Positions 1 to 7,916 are shown, counted from the first letter of the stretch. The stretch: 20,274 nt of DNA from an uncultured Ilumatobacter sp. (GCA_937905835.1 CALCXK010000116.1:1-20274); one strand, 5' to 3'. Numbers and translations are program-made. Notes: generated by a model not told the origin, from the sequence alone.

Positions 1-569
1 CGCCCGGGCTCGCCGAGGCCATCGTCGAAGGCCTCTACAAGTGGGCTGACGCGCCGGAAGGCGACGCCCTGTTGCCCGCAACGATTCTGTTCTCTGGTTC
101 GAGCCAAGGAGCTGCTCGTGAGGCGGTCAATGATCTTGCGGAGCACTACGGCGTCGGCGCCGAGCTGTGGTCCGCAACCTCGTACAAGGCGCTTCGAGAG
201 GAAGGCCTTTCCGCCGAACGCCACAACCGGCTGCATCCGTCGGGCGAGCGGCGCGTGCCACGCGTCGCGCAGATACTGGCCGACGCACAGGGCCCGATCA
301 CTGCGGTCTCCGACTTCATGGCGGCAGTGCCCGAGCAAGTGCTCCGTTTCCTTCCCGGTCGCACGTTCATTCCGCTCGGCACCGATGGCATGGGCCGCTC
401 GGATACCCGCGAGGCCTTGCGTCGACACTTCGAGATCGACACCGGCCACATCGTCGTCGCTGCCCTGTCGGGTCTGCTGCGCGATGGCGCTGTCGACGCA
501 TCAGTCGTCGAAGACGCAATTCGTCGCTACGAGATCGACCCGGACGCCATCGATCCGTACATCATTTGA
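1..569 (+). CDS. aceE: Pyruvate dehydrogenase E1 component, homodimeric type, C-terminal part (5' truncated)
   Basis: The reading frame is open from position 3 and ends at TGA 567-569, leaving about 188 C-terminal residues of a protein that is normally near 900 residues. The thiamine-diphosphate-dependent E1 subunit decarboxylates pyruvate and passes the acetyl group to the lipoyl E2 of the cytoplasmic pyruvate dehydrogenase complex. Recognisable family stretches are ILFSGSS, the AVSDFMAAVPEQ segment, a GTDGMGRSDTREALRRHFEID segment (encoded at about 384-440), and an acidic/hydrophobic end. This is the C-terminal transketolase-like domain. The TTG at 72 is internal and not a start, because the homology continues upstream of it (GLAEAIVEGLYKW). 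It is a housekeeping gene on the left flank and has no evident link to the glycan genes. Confidence 0.93.
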   Translation, partial: PGLAEAIVEGLYKWADAPEGDALLPATILFSGSSQGAAREAVNDLAEHYGVGAELWSATSYKALREEGLSAERHNRLHPSGERRVPRVAQILADAQGPITAVSDFMAAVPEQVLRFLPGRTFIPLGTDGMGRSDTREALRRHFEIDTGHIVVAALSGLLRDGAVDASVVEDAIRRYEIDPDAIDPYII

Positions 570-573
570 GTCG

Positions 574-1164
574 ATGGCTGGAGCGCTGTACATCACGGGC
601 GACGAGGCCGCCGACCGGTTACTCAACACCGACGCGAACGCACTATTGATCGGCATGTTGCTCGACCAGCAGGTGCCGATGGAGTGGGCTTTCGCCGGCC
701 CTGCCACGCTGCAGCAGCGCCTCGGTCACCTCGATCCAGCGCGGATTGCAGCGATGGACGAGGACGACTTCGTCAGCGTCTGCTGCGAGAAGCCAGCAAT
801 CCACCGCTTCCCCGGCTCGATGGGTAAGCGCATCCACCAGGTCTGCAACGTGCTCTGCGACGAGTACGACGGTGATGCTGCCAATCTGTGGGCAGAAGCG
901 GACTCGGGCACAGAGATATACCGTCGGCTGAAGGCACTCCCTGGATACGGCGACGAGAAGTCCAAGATCTTCGTGGCCATTCTCGGCAAGACCCAGGGCA
1001 TCACGCCTGCCGGCTGGAGAAACGCAGCTGGCAAGTTCGGCGACGACGAGCCGCGTTCGGTCGCCGACATCACCGACGAGGTGTCACTGGACAAGGTTCG
1101 CGAGTGGAAAAAGGCGCAGAAGGCCGCCAAGAAGGACAAGCAGGACCGACCGCTCGACGGCTGA
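574..1164 (+). CDS. HhH-GPD family base-excision DNA repair protein
   Basis: This 196-residue protein begins at ATG 574, four bases after the aceE stop. The open frame extends further upstream, but that part only shadows aceE. Residues 24-45 (LLIGMLLDQQVPMEWAF and on) and a helix-hairpin-helix LPGYG at 122-126 followed by K129 match the actinobacterial HhH-GPD family of uncharacterised DNA glycosylase-like proteins. Members of the wider superfamily (Nth, MutY, AlkA) excise damaged bases. I do not see the usual catalytic Asp in a VDTHV-like context after the hairpin; that stretch reads GITPAGW, so the catalytic activity is uncertain. No iron-sulfur cysteine cluster is visible. The C-terminus (179-190) is lysine-rich, consistent with DNA binding. 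It ends seven bases from the convergent glycosyltransferase gene. Confidence 0.85.
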   Translation: MAGALYITGDEAADRLLNTDANALLIGMLLDQQVPMEWAFAGPATLQQRLGHLDPARIAAMDEDDFVSVCCEKPAIHRFPGSMGKRIHQVCNVLCDEYDGDAANLWAEADSGTEIYRRLKALPGYGDEKSKIFVAILGKTQGITPAGWRNAAGKFGDDEPRSVADITDEVSLDKVREWKKAQKAAKKDKQDRPLDG

Positions 1165-1171
1165 TCGCAGT

Positions 1172-2053
1172 TCAGAGCCGTCGAGCAGCTCGCCAGCGCT
1201 CGAGCAGCCGGCGTGGGGCTCCGCGCAGCCCAGCTGCCAAGGCGCGCCGATGGGCTCGGCGTGGATGATGACGCAACCTGCGGATCGACAACCAGACGGC
1301 GGCGTAGATGCCGCGCATCGAACCGAAGCGAAAGGCCGTCCACAACCGGTTGCGATCCTGGAGCCGACGCACGTCGTCGCCGAGCGACGCAACCGAGGCC
1401 CCGCCGACGTGGTGCACCACGCTCGCCGGCGCACACCAAAACGTCCATCCGCGCTCGCGTCCACGCAGCGCGAGGTCGACGTCTTCGTAGTAGAGGAAGT
1501 ACCGCTCATCAAATCCGTCGAGATCCTCAATGAAGGTCGCTCGCAGCAGCACGGCCCCACCGGTGAAGATCTTGATCGGGCCGGCCGTACTCCACGCCGG
1601 GCCATCCGGCTCGAGGTACCCGATGTCGGACCCTGCGCCAGCGCCGTCGATCTTGACACCCAAGCTGTTGACCAGCCGTGGTTCTGTGTCAGCAACAAGC
1701 ATCTTCGGCTGGACTCCACCGATGTGCTCATCGCTGGCGATCGCGCTCGTCAGCGGCCCGAGCCAACCCGGCGTCACCGTTACGTCATCGTTCAGCAGAG
1801 CCATGGCGCAGTCAGGTCCGAAGCGTTCGATAACCTTGCGAAACCCTGCGTTGGCTGCTGCGCCAAAGCCGAGGTTTTCGACGCGCATGACGTAGTCAAT
1901 GTCCGGGCCGTGTGCCTCGTCATCAAAATCAGTACCGCTGTTGTCGACCACAACGACCATGTCTGCGCCGCCGCCGGCCGCGACTGATGCTACGCAGCGG
2001 CGCAGCATCTCGCCGGCCCCAGCGTGCGTGATGATGACGACGCCGACCTGCAC
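1172..2053 (-). CDS. Glycosyltransferase family 2 (rhamnosyltransferase-like)
   Basis: The product of 293 residues is a single GT-A fold enzyme that should transfer a sugar from a nucleotide donor to a growing glycan in the cytoplasm or at the inner membrane face. Visible motifs are VVVVDNSG at 33-40, ENLGFGAAANAGF at 59-71, the metal-binding NDD at 88-90, YYEDVDLALR at 188-197 with the catalytic-base region, and VVHHVGG near 212-218. The tail is arginine-rich (about 245-293). I chose GTG 2053 because GAGGTGA lies just before it at a good spacing. A GTG at 2059 would give a GTGA overlap with the stop of the epimerase gene, and the frame is open to 2140. Either way it is translationally coupled to the epimerase. 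The motif set resembles WcaE/RfbF-like rhamnosyltransferases, but the donor cannot be assigned. Confidence 0.88.
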   Translation of the reverse strand: MQVGVVIITHAGAGEMLRRCVASVAAGGGADMVVVVDNSGTDFDDEAHGPDIDYVMRVENLGFGAAANAGFRKVIERFGPDCAMALLNDDVTVTPGWLGPLTSAIASDEHIGGVQPKMLVADTEPRLVNSLGVKIDGAGAGSDIGYLEPDGPAWSTAGPIKIFTGGAVLLRATFIEDLDGFDERYFLYYEDVDLALRGRERGWTFWCAPASVVHHVGGASVASLGDDVRRLQDRNRLWTAFRFGSMRGIYAAVWLSIRRLRHHPRRAHRRALAAGLRGAPRRLLERWRAARRL

Positions 2054-2055
2054 GG

Positions 2056-3120
2056 TCACCTCTGCGACAGGTGTTCGACGAGCCGACGCAACCCGACTTC
2101 GAGGGGCGTCCGCTGCCGGGCTGGCACGCCGTCCGCCCATGCCGAACGAACGTCGCCGAGCCGGTACTCGCCGGTGATCTCAGGCGTTGGGGCTCCTGCG
2201 GCTATGGCGATGATCTGTGCGGCCTGCTCGATAGTTGAACGAACGCCGCTGCCGACATCGCACAGATCATTTCCTGTGGCGGTGGTCGCGGCCATCAACT
2301 CGTCGACCACGTCGTCGACAAAGACGAAGTCGCGTCCGATGTCGCCGTCCTCGTAGATCGCAATTGTCTCGCCTGCGTTCGCTCGCACTGCAAAGTAGGT
2401 GAGAACGCCGGTGTAGGAGTTCGATGGCGACTGACCCGGGCCGTAGACGTTCTGGAGTCGCAAGAGGCGCGCCGACGACTGCATCGCTGTGCACCAAGCC
2501 ATGATCAGGTGCTCCTGGGCGAGCTTCGTGGCGGCATAGATGTTGGTCGGCCTGGGCTCGGTGTGGCCAGCCCGGTTGGCGAGTGGGGTCGCACCGCCAC
2601 CCGACGGAGCAGGAGGGTCCCAGCGGCCGGCAGCGAGATCGAGCGGTGATCGTTGCGGCGGGTAGAACACCGATCGATCATCTTCATCCCGCCATGCTCC
2701 TTCGCCGTACACGGCCCGAGATGAGGCCAACACAATTCGCTCGGGGATGTGATCCGCACGGGTGCACGCGTCGAGCAAGTTGGTGGTGCCCACGACATTG
2801 ACGCGGCCATGGCGCGACGATTCGGTGAGCGACTGGCCTGTGCCGGTCTCGGCAGCCAAGTGCACCACTGTGTCGGGCTGCGTTGCCCGCACGATCGCGT
2901 CCATTGCGGGGGCGTCGGTCACATCGATCGGGTGATGTTCGACGCCGTCGGGTAAGGCGTCGACAGCAGATGCATCGGGATGCACTTGGGGGTGCAGATA
3001 ATCAGCGATAACGACACGGTGACCTGCACCGACGCATCGCTGTACGAAACCACTCCCGATGAAGCCACAACCGCCGGTGATGAGAATCGTCTGGGGAGCG
3101 TGGGGTGACTCGGCCGGCAT
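2056..3120 (-). CDS. NAD-dependent nucleotide-sugar epimerase/dehydratase, dTDP-L-rhamnose 4-epimerase-like
   Basis: This is a 354-residue extended short-chain dehydrogenase. The NAD-binding GGCGFIG is at 16-22, Asp40 follows the second strand, HLAAETG is at 87-93, the Ser-containing SSRAVYGEG is at 133-141, and the catalytic YAATK is at 195-199. Residues 154-190 (PPQRSPLDLAAGRWDP and on) and the later QNVYGPGQS and SYTGVL match the subfamily that includes dTDP-L-rhamnose 4-epimerase, which makes dTDP-6-deoxy-L-talose. In that subfamily, as I recall it, the loop after WDP carries a CPxCG pair; here it reads PPAPSGG, so both cysteines are gone. It would supply an activated sugar to the neighbouring transferases. 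ATG 3120 is placed seven bases after a TACACT box on the minus strand, suggesting a leaderless mRNA. The gene is first in a two-gene minus-strand unit with the GT2. Confidence 0.85.
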   Translation of the reverse strand: MPAESPHAPQTILITGGCGFIGSGFVQRCVGAGHRVVIADYLHPQVHPDASAVDALPDGVEHHPIDVTDAPAMDAIVRATQPDTVVHLAAETGTGQSLTESSRHGRVNVVGTTNLLDACTRADHIPERIVLASSRAVYGEGAWRDEDDRSVFYPPQRSPLDLAAGRWDPPAPSGGGATPLANRAGHTEPRPTNIYAATKLAQEHLIMAWCTAMQSSARLLRLQNVYGPGQSPSNSYTGVLTYFAVRANAGETIAIYEDGDIGRDFVFVDDVVDELMAATTATGNDLCDVGSGVRSTIEQAAQIIAIAAGAPTPEITGEYRLGDVRSAWADGVPARQRTPLEVGLRRLVEHLSQR

Positions 3121-3127
3121 GGCGCCG

Positions 3128-3133
3128 AGTGTA
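3128..3133 (-). promoter_or_regulatory. Putative -10 box (TACACT) for the epimerase gene, leaderless
   Basis: Read on the minus strand, TACACT is followed by seven bases and then ATG 3120. This places the expected transcription start at or next to the start codon. There is no convincing -35. The identical hexamer serves the divergent gene 30 bases away. Confidence 0.5.
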
Positions 3134-3162
3134 GGAGCTGACGCGTGGAGCGAAGCGCTGCC

Positions 3163-3168
3163 TACACT
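3163..3168 (+). promoter_or_regulatory. Putative -10 box (TACACT) for the small coiled-coil gene, leaderless
   Basis: TACACT is followed by exactly six bases (TCCAAC) and then GTG 3175. No ribosome binding site is present, and none is expected if transcription starts at the GTG. A CTGACG at 3138-3143 is a weak -35 candidate. Together with the minus-strand box this makes a divergent promoter contained in the 54-base gap 3121-3174. Confidence 0.5.
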
Positions 3169-3174
3169 TCCAAC

Positions 3175-3477
3175 GTGGGGTCAGCCGAGCCGAATATCGT
3201 TGAACTCCAGCAAGAGGTCGCACGTCTCCGTTCCGAACTTGACCGCTGCGAAGCGGCCACTCGAGCCGTCGAGAACGAAAAGGGCGAGCTGCGCGGCCTT
3301 CTCGCGGAGATGAGCGTGCAGCTCGGCCGCGCCCGGCAGGCCCAGGAATGGGCCGAGACTGACGGGCCGAGCCCGACCGAGCGAGTTCGCCTCTGGTGGG
3401 GCGGCGCTGAGAGTGCTGCGCGGCGGTCAGCAGGCGCGGTCGGCCGTCGGCTTCGCAACGACCAGCAGACGTCCTGA
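3175..3477 (+). CDS. Small coiled-coil protein with basic tail, function unknown
   Basis: The protein has 100 residues from GTG 3175, a start chosen because a -10 box sits six bases upstream; the frame is also open to a GTG at 3145. Residues 8-60 have a strong coiled-coil pattern (I8, L11, V15, L18, L22, L39, L42/43, M46, L50, rich in Glu and Arg). Residues 70-94 contain RVRLWWGG and then a cationic segment with paired arginines (AARR, GRRLR). There is no signal peptide or transmembrane helix, so it should be cytoplasmic, possibly lying on the membrane through the tryptophan/arginine tail. I recognise no family. Its stop is five bases before the next glycosyltransferase gene. It has the same size and layout as the proteins at 7913-8233 and 14157-14474, which suggests a partner or docking role for glycan enzymes. 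Confidence 0.7.
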   Translation: MGSAEPNIVELQQEVARLRSELDRCEAATRAVENEKGELRGLLAEMSVQLGRARQAQEWAETDGPSPTERVRLWWGGAESAARRSAGAVGRRLRNDQQTS

Positions 3478-3482
3478 CCGCC

Positions 3483-5075
3483 ATGCCACCTCGCTTCTCG
3501 GTCTTGACCGCTGTTTGCGATCCACCGATCGATGTGCTCAATCGATGCCTTGCCTCAGTCCGCGAACAAGACACCTCCGATTGGGAACACGTCATTGTCG
3601 ACGACGCCTCGACCGATCCTGAGGTCCGAACGATGCTCCAACGGGCCGCAACTGACGAACACGTTCGCTTGGTCCTCCGACGAAGTCGGGGTGGCATTGT
3701 GGCTGCAAGCAGCGATGCGCTCGCCGCCGCCAGCGGCGACATCGTGGCACTGCTCGATCATGACGACGAACTCGCCCCACATGCGCTGTCGTCCATGGCG
3801 GCAGCGTTCGAGGACGAGCAGTGTGATGTTGCGTACAGCGATCACGATCTCATCCGGCCGGATGGACGCCGCGCCGATCCGTTCTTCAAACCGGACTTCA
3901 GCCCAGAGCGGCTTCGCCACCAGAACTACATCACTCATTTTCTTGCGGCACGGCGCTCGGTGGTTAATTCGGTCGGCGGCTTCCGCAGCGACTTCGAGGG
4001 CGCACAGGATCATGATCTGCTGCTCCGGATGACCGAGGTCGCTCGTCGCGTCACCCACGTTCCCGACGTCCTCTACCACTGGCGCCAGGTCGCCGGCAGC
4101 GTAGCGCTGGACCCGGCCGCCAAGCAGTACGCCTACGACAACGGCCGTCGTGCGGTGGCCGAGCATTGCAGTCGGGTTGGCATCACCGCACGCGTCAAGC
4201 TTGGCAATCACCTCGGCACGTTTGTTGTGCGCCGTGAATCCTCTGCTTCAGTCGCCGTGTTGGTCGCAGCTCTGATGAACACAGGGTTCGTGTGGGGACG
4301 CGAGCGCCATCATCTCGCACGACTGGCCGCTTCGCTCTCCGACTTCACCCAGCAGATCGACAACGAACTGGTCGTGGCCGTACAAGCGGGCGATGCAGCA
4401 CTTGCCCAGCGCATCCTCGATGAGGCCCACTGCGCTGGACGCGTCGTCGAGGTCGCCGACGCTGACAGCTACTGGTCAGTCGCACTGAACGCAGCCTCGA
4501 GCGACGTCGTCGTTCCCGTGACCGAACGAATGATGCTCGACAGCGGAAGCAACCTCCGCTCCCTGGCAGCCCACCTCGACGCCGACGATGTCGCCATGGC
4601 GGGTTGCCTCCAGCTCAACAGCGACCGGACCGTGCGACACGGCGGTTTCGTCAGCGACCGTTTGGGGACCCACCCGATTCTCGCTGGGTGGGCGGCGTCG
4701 CATCCTGGGCCCGGGCATGTCATGGCCGTGGCACGTGAGGTTGGAGCCGTCGACGTCATCGGCGGTGCGCTTCCCGTCGACGCTTTCCGCGAGATTTGCC
4801 AGCACAGCAAGGGCCCCGACGCCGCCAGCCTCACCGCAGCAGGAGTGGCCTTTGGCATTGAGCGACAGGCCCGCGGGAACCGAGTCGTGTGGACTCCTGA
4901 AGCCGCGTGGTATCGGTTCGAGCTGCGGCAGCAGCGGCTCGACATGACCGCGAAAATCGATCCGTATTCGAATCCCAACCTCGAGCCAGGGCGTGGCGAC
5001 TGGCTTGAAGTCGCCGGACAGGCTGGCGCCGCGCCCTCTGGCATCGACGCATCAGGCAGGCGCATCTGGAGCTAG
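3483..5075 (+). CDS. Tandem-domain family 2 glycosyltransferase with a degenerate second domain
   Basis: The protein has 530 residues. The first GT2 domain (about 5-235) looks intact: SVLTAV at the start, VIVDDAST near 38-44, DHDD at 92-95 for metal and nucleotide binding, GAQDHDLLLRM at 173-183 and LYHWR at 197-201. The second half (about 255-505) follows the outline of the second domain of two-domain O-antigen GT2 proteins: LNAASSDVVV, DRTVRHGG at 381-388, VVWTPEAAW at 468-476 and DPYSNPNL at 493-500. Where the catalytic NDD/LNDD is expected it reads PVTERM (345-350), and the usual acidic base segment is replaced by PDAASLTAAG. The second half is therefore probably a non-catalytic pseudo-transferase, perhaps binding acceptor or scaffolding. 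It starts at ATG 3483, five bases after the coiled-coil gene, with no clear ribosome binding site. Confidence 0.88.
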   Translation: MPPRFSVLTAVCDPPIDVLNRCLASVREQDTSDWEHVIVDDASTDPEVRTMLQRAATDEHVRLVLRRSRGGIVAASSDALAAASGDIVALLDHDDELAPHALSSMAAAFEDEQCDVAYSDHDLIRPDGRRADPFFKPDFSPERLRHQNYITHFLAARRSVVNSVGGFRSDFEGAQDHDLLLRMTEVARRVTHVPDVLYHWRQVAGSVALDPAAKQYAYDNGRRAVAEHCSRVGITARVKLGNHLGTFVVRRESSASVAVLVAALMNTGFVWGRERHHLARLAASLSDFTQQIDNELVVAVQAGDAALAQRILDEAHCAGRVVEVADADSYWSVALNAASSDVVVPVTERMMLDSGSNLRSLAAHLDADDVAMAGCLQLNSDRTVRHGGFVSDRLGTHPILAGWAASHPGPGHVMAVAREVGAVDVIGGALPVDAFREICQHSKGPDAASLTAAGVAFGIERQARGNRVVWTPEAAWYRFELRQQRLDMTAKIDPYSNPNLEPGRGDWLEVAGQAGAAPSGIDASGRRIWS

Positions 5076-5145
5076 GACCGTGTCGGGCAACGTCTGCCAC
5101 GTGCTTCGCCGATGCTGCGGCGTCGAGGCGCACCATTCATCACAG

Positions 5146-5931
5146 CTAGTCGAGGTTCATCGACTCGCGCAGGTGCGACTCGACTTCGGAAGCGATGATC
5201 AACGATCCCTCGACTGAGAGATGGTTCCCATCCTTCGTCGACAGGTCGGGGCGGAATTCATCGGAGCCTGGCTCGGTGAGGACCCCGTCGAGTTCCACTA
5301 CTTGGCCCTTCGGACCCCACCCAGCGCGCAATCCGGCGTTGATCGCCGACCGTCGAACTTCCAACTGTGGGATCCATTCAGGATTCGGATACGCCTCGGT
5401 GTCGAACGGCAACAGCGTCGCGAAATAGACATTGTCGATTCCGAACGAGGTCAAGCGCTGCTCGAGCTCGGCGTACCAGTCGAGGATCTGGTCGGTGTCA
5501 TCTGTTGACACCAGATCGAGTTGACCGATCAAGACCACGGCGGTGTCGGCCTCATCGATGTTCGCCAACTGCTCGTCGAGCGTGTCGAGCAGCGGCGGCG
5601 GCCCGGTGGGACTGGTGGTTCCGATCGGCTGTCCACCGATGGCGATGTTCGTGACACACGTCGTGCCAGGACACCACAGGTCTTCGAGTTGGGCCGGCCA
5701 GCTCTCACGGTCCGGATCGTCGAGCCACGCCCCGACCGTTTGCGAGTCGCCGATCGTGAGCACATGCGACACATCGGTGATTGCCCTCGGGTCTGCGGGC
5801 CCGGGCCGGGAGCTCGCGCCGCACGCCATCATCAACGTTGCGAGGACGCAGCCGCCGACAATTGCCGCAGCTCGCTGAATCGGTGCCCGCTCCCCGAGGA
5901 TGGTCCGACCCGGCGGTACGCTTGCCAACAC
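5146..5931 (-). CDS. SGNH/GDSL-family hydrolase, predicted lipoprotein
   Basis: The protein has 261 residues from GTG 5931. This start was chosen because TACCGT sits six bases before it; the longer open frame would run into the divergent gene. Residues 1-20 contain arginines, 21-36 are hydrophobic, and LMMAC at 33-37 is a lipobox, so the mature protein should be anchored at Cys37 outside the cytoplasmic membrane. The hydrolase core has TIGDSQTVGAW (59-69, nucleophile Ser63), the block II glycines at 99-100, and the Asp-x-x-His pair D234/H237 in KDGNHLS. Block III, normally GxND, reads GQLD at 136-139, so the oxyanion Asn is missing. A CPGTTC loop (87-92) could form a disulfide. In this locus it may remove O-acyl groups from exported glycan, opposing the acyltransferase at 10252-11433. 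The substrate is unknown. Confidence 0.8.
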   Translation of the reverse strand: MLASVPPGRTILGERAPIQRAAAIVGGCVLATLMMACGASSRPGPADPRAITDVSHVLTIGDSQTVGAWLDDPDRESWPAQLEDLWCPGTTCVTNIAIGGQPIGTTSPTGPPPLLDTLDEQLANIDEADTAVVLIGQLDLVSTDDTDQILDWYAELEQRLTSFGIDNVYFATLLPFDTEAYPNPEWIPQLEVRRSAINAGLRAGWGPKGQVVELDGVLTEPGSDEFRPDLSTKDGNHLSVEGSLIIASEVESHLRESMNLD

Positions 5932-5937
5932 ATCGAC

Positions 5938-5943
5938 ACGGTA
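5938..5943 (-). promoter_or_regulatory. Putative -10 box (TACCGT) for the SGNH lipoprotein gene, leaderless
   Basis: On the minus strand TACCGT is followed by six bases (GTCGAT) and GTG 5931, the same geometry as at 3163-3175. The gap to the divergent start at 5964 is only 32 bases, so the promoter of the plus-strand gene must overlap this gene. A TACGCT at 5917-5922 on the plus strand is one candidate but is weaker. Confidence 0.45.
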
Positions 5944-5963
5944 GCTCGATCGACTGCTCAACC

Positions 5964-7916
5964 ATGATCCAACACCATTCCCTCGTTGCGGCGGTTTTCG
6001 TTCGCGATCTCGCTCATCGTCACGCCCCAACAGTTCGCTCTCTCTTGTTGGCGGGGGTCGATCACGTCGTCGTCGGATCGCCAGACATCGCACATTCGGC
6101 CGACCTCCTCTTCGATGATCGGGTCGAAGTTGTCCCGGCAACTCACGTGGCTGCGTTCGTCAACGAGGTTTCGGACCGGTTCGGGTGCACCGTCGTTGCG
6201 TGCGATGAACCAGTGGTCGTCCCCGAGCACGCGTTCAGTCCCGCCCTCGGCCTGATTGCGGGCGATCCGCGTGTCGCCACCGTCAATGTGTGGTGCAACT
6301 TCGCGGGATACATCAGCTTCCCGCATCTCAACGTGCCCTCGAGCCACCAGCAGGGGGATCTCGACGAGCGCAGCGGCACTGACCGCCTCCGGAGCTGCCA
6401 GCCATTGGGCACGCCGGTCGCTCTGCCACTGGCGGGCGGACCGCTCGTCTGTATTGCGCGGGCAGCGATGACCGCCTGTGGTCCGCTGGTCGACACCCCG
6501 TTCGACGACCTGTCGGTATCGACCGCTGAGTTCAGTCTGCGCAGCGCCGGACGTGGGTTCCTCGCCCTCCTCGACCCGATCACCTACGTGACTCGGCCCT
6601 TCGATCTGGCAGAGCCCACCGGGGCAGCAGTCAGCCAGCCCGACGTCCGAGAATGGCTCCACGACCGCCATCCGGTCTTCCCCACCGTCTTCGACGCCCA
6701 GTGCGCCGATCCTGGAAGCCCAGTCGCCATCGCGCACGGTGCAGCTCGAGCCCAAGCGATCGGGCTCCAGGTACTCATCGACGGCAGCGTGATGGGCCCA
6801 CTCGAGACCGGCACGCAGGTGCAGCTCATGAACCTCGTCGCTGCGCTCGCCAAGCGAGCAGACGTGCACCGCATCGTTGTGGCGATGCCCGGCCCAGTGC
6901 CGCCGTACGCCGTGGCCGCATTCGCATCACCAAAAATCGAACCACTGAACACACCAGACGGATCGATCCCCGACGACGCCCGATTCGACATCGTTCATCG
7001 CCCGTTTCAACCCGACCGGCCGTTGCCCTGGGATCTCTGGCGACGAGTTGCCCGCCGGGTGGTCATCACCGTGCAGGACCTCATCGCCTACCGCGTCGGG
7101 CAGTACCACTCCTCACCCCAGCAGTGGCTGGCCTACCGAACCAACATGGCTCAGAGCATGGCCCAGGCCGACGGAATCGCCGTGTTCCTCGACGACGTGG
7201 CTGATCAAATCGCACTCGAGCGTTTGCCGGTGGACCCATCGCGAATTGGATCGGTTCCGTGTGGAACAGACCATCTGACCGGTCAGGAGCCAGCCTGCCC
7301 TCCCGCCCCGTTTCTCGACCCCGAGCTCGCCGCCAGTCGCTTCCTCGTCGTACTCGGCTCGAACTATGCGCACAAGAACCGCGATCTCGCCGTGCAGGCC
7401 TGGAAAGAGCTACAGCGCCGTGGCATCGAGCGCACGCTGGTCGTCGTGGGTGCACACGTGCCCTTCGGCAGTTCCCGACATGCCGAAGCGCAAGCGTTGG
7501 GGGTCGACGACGATGGGGTCGTCGCTCTGCTCGACGCCACCTCGGAGGAGCGCAACTGGCTGCTCCGCCATGCCGACGTCGTCGTCTACCCCACCAGCGC
7601 TGAGGGCTTCGGACTCGTCCCCTTCGAAGCGGCTCGATTCGGCACGCCGACCGTGTCGGTCAACTTCGGCCCCCTCGCCGAGGTCCACGCCGATCCTCCG
7701 GTCACGGCTGCGTCCTGGAGCGCATCCGATCTGGCCGACGCCATCCTCGAGTTGCTCAATGACCCCGACGCATCAGCGGCCGCAATCAACTCGACGCTGG
7801 AGGCCGGAACCGCGTTCACCTGGGACATCGCCGCCGAGAAGCTGGTTCACGTCTATCAGCGAGCATTAGCCTCACACCCATCGCCAGCGCGACCCGCCGA
7901 GGAGCCACGCCCATGA
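5964..7916 (+). CDS. GT4-type glycosyltransferase with extra N-terminal GT2-like domain
   Basis: The protein has 650 residues from ATG 5964; the frame is open to 5781, but that part lies over the divergent lipoprotein gene and has no homology. The C-terminal GT-B part (about 268-640) carries LIDGSVMGPLETGTQVQ, VITVQDLIAYR (367-377), GSNYAHKN (465-472) and the nucleotide-sugar-binding SAEGFGLVPFEA (545-556) with the E-x7-E signature. It should be a retaining transferase at the cytoplasmic membrane face. The first 240 residues look like a divergent GT2 domain (VVACDEPVVVPEHAF at 77-91, RGFLALLDPITYVTRP near 197-212). I see no proper DxD or ED motif there, so it may be inactive. The stop overlaps the next start as ATGA. 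It is the first gene of the long co-directional run. Confidence 0.85.
   Translation: MIQHHSLVAAVFVRDLAHRHAPTVRSLLLAGVDHVVVGSPDIAHSADLLFDDRVEVVPATHVAAFVNEVSDRFGCTVVACDEPVVVPEHAFSPALGLIAGDPRVATVNVWCNFAGYISFPHLNVPSSHQQGDLDERSGTDRLRSCQPLGTPVALPLAGGPLVCIARAAMTACGPLVDTPFDDLSVSTAEFSLRSAGRGFLALLDPITYVTRPFDLAEPTGAAVSQPDVREWLHDRHPVFPTVFDAQCADPGSPVAIAHGAARAQAIGLQVLIDGSVMGPLETGTQVQLMNLVAALAKRADVHRIVVAMPGPVPPYAVAAFASPKIEPLNTPDGSIPDDARFDIVHRPFQPDRPLPWDLWRRVARRVVITVQDLIAYRVGQYHSSPQQWLAYRTNMAQSMAQADGIAVFLDDVADQIALERLPVDPSRIGSVPCGTDHLTGQEPACPPAPFLDPELAASRFLVVLGSNYAHKNRDLAVQAWKELQRRGIERTLVVVGAHVPFGSSRHAEAQALGVDDDGVVALLDATSEERNWLLRHADVVVYPTSAEGFGLVPFEAARFGTPTVSVNFGPLAEVHADPPVTAASWSASDLADAILELLNDPDASAAAINSTLEAGTAFTWDIAAEKLVHVYQRALASHPSPARPAEEPRP

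Noticed and set aside
118..573. Upstream extension of the HhH-GPD frame
   Set aside because: It overlaps aceE in another frame and has arginine/serine-rich shadow composition; family similarity starts just after ATG 574.
1250..1987. Plus-strand open frame of 245 codons opposite the first GT2 gene
   Set aside because: No recognisable domain; the minus strand has the full GT2 motif set.
5107..5122. CGCCG-N6-CGGCG inverted repeat in the 70-base gap between the convergent genes ending at 5075 and 5146
   Set aside because: The stem is only five base pairs with no following T-run and could arise by chance in GC-rich DNA; not enough to call a terminator.
5781..5963. Upstream extension of the GT4 gene
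   Set aside because: It lies over the signal-peptide region of the divergent SGNH gene and has no recognisable sequence; ATG 5964 is a better start.
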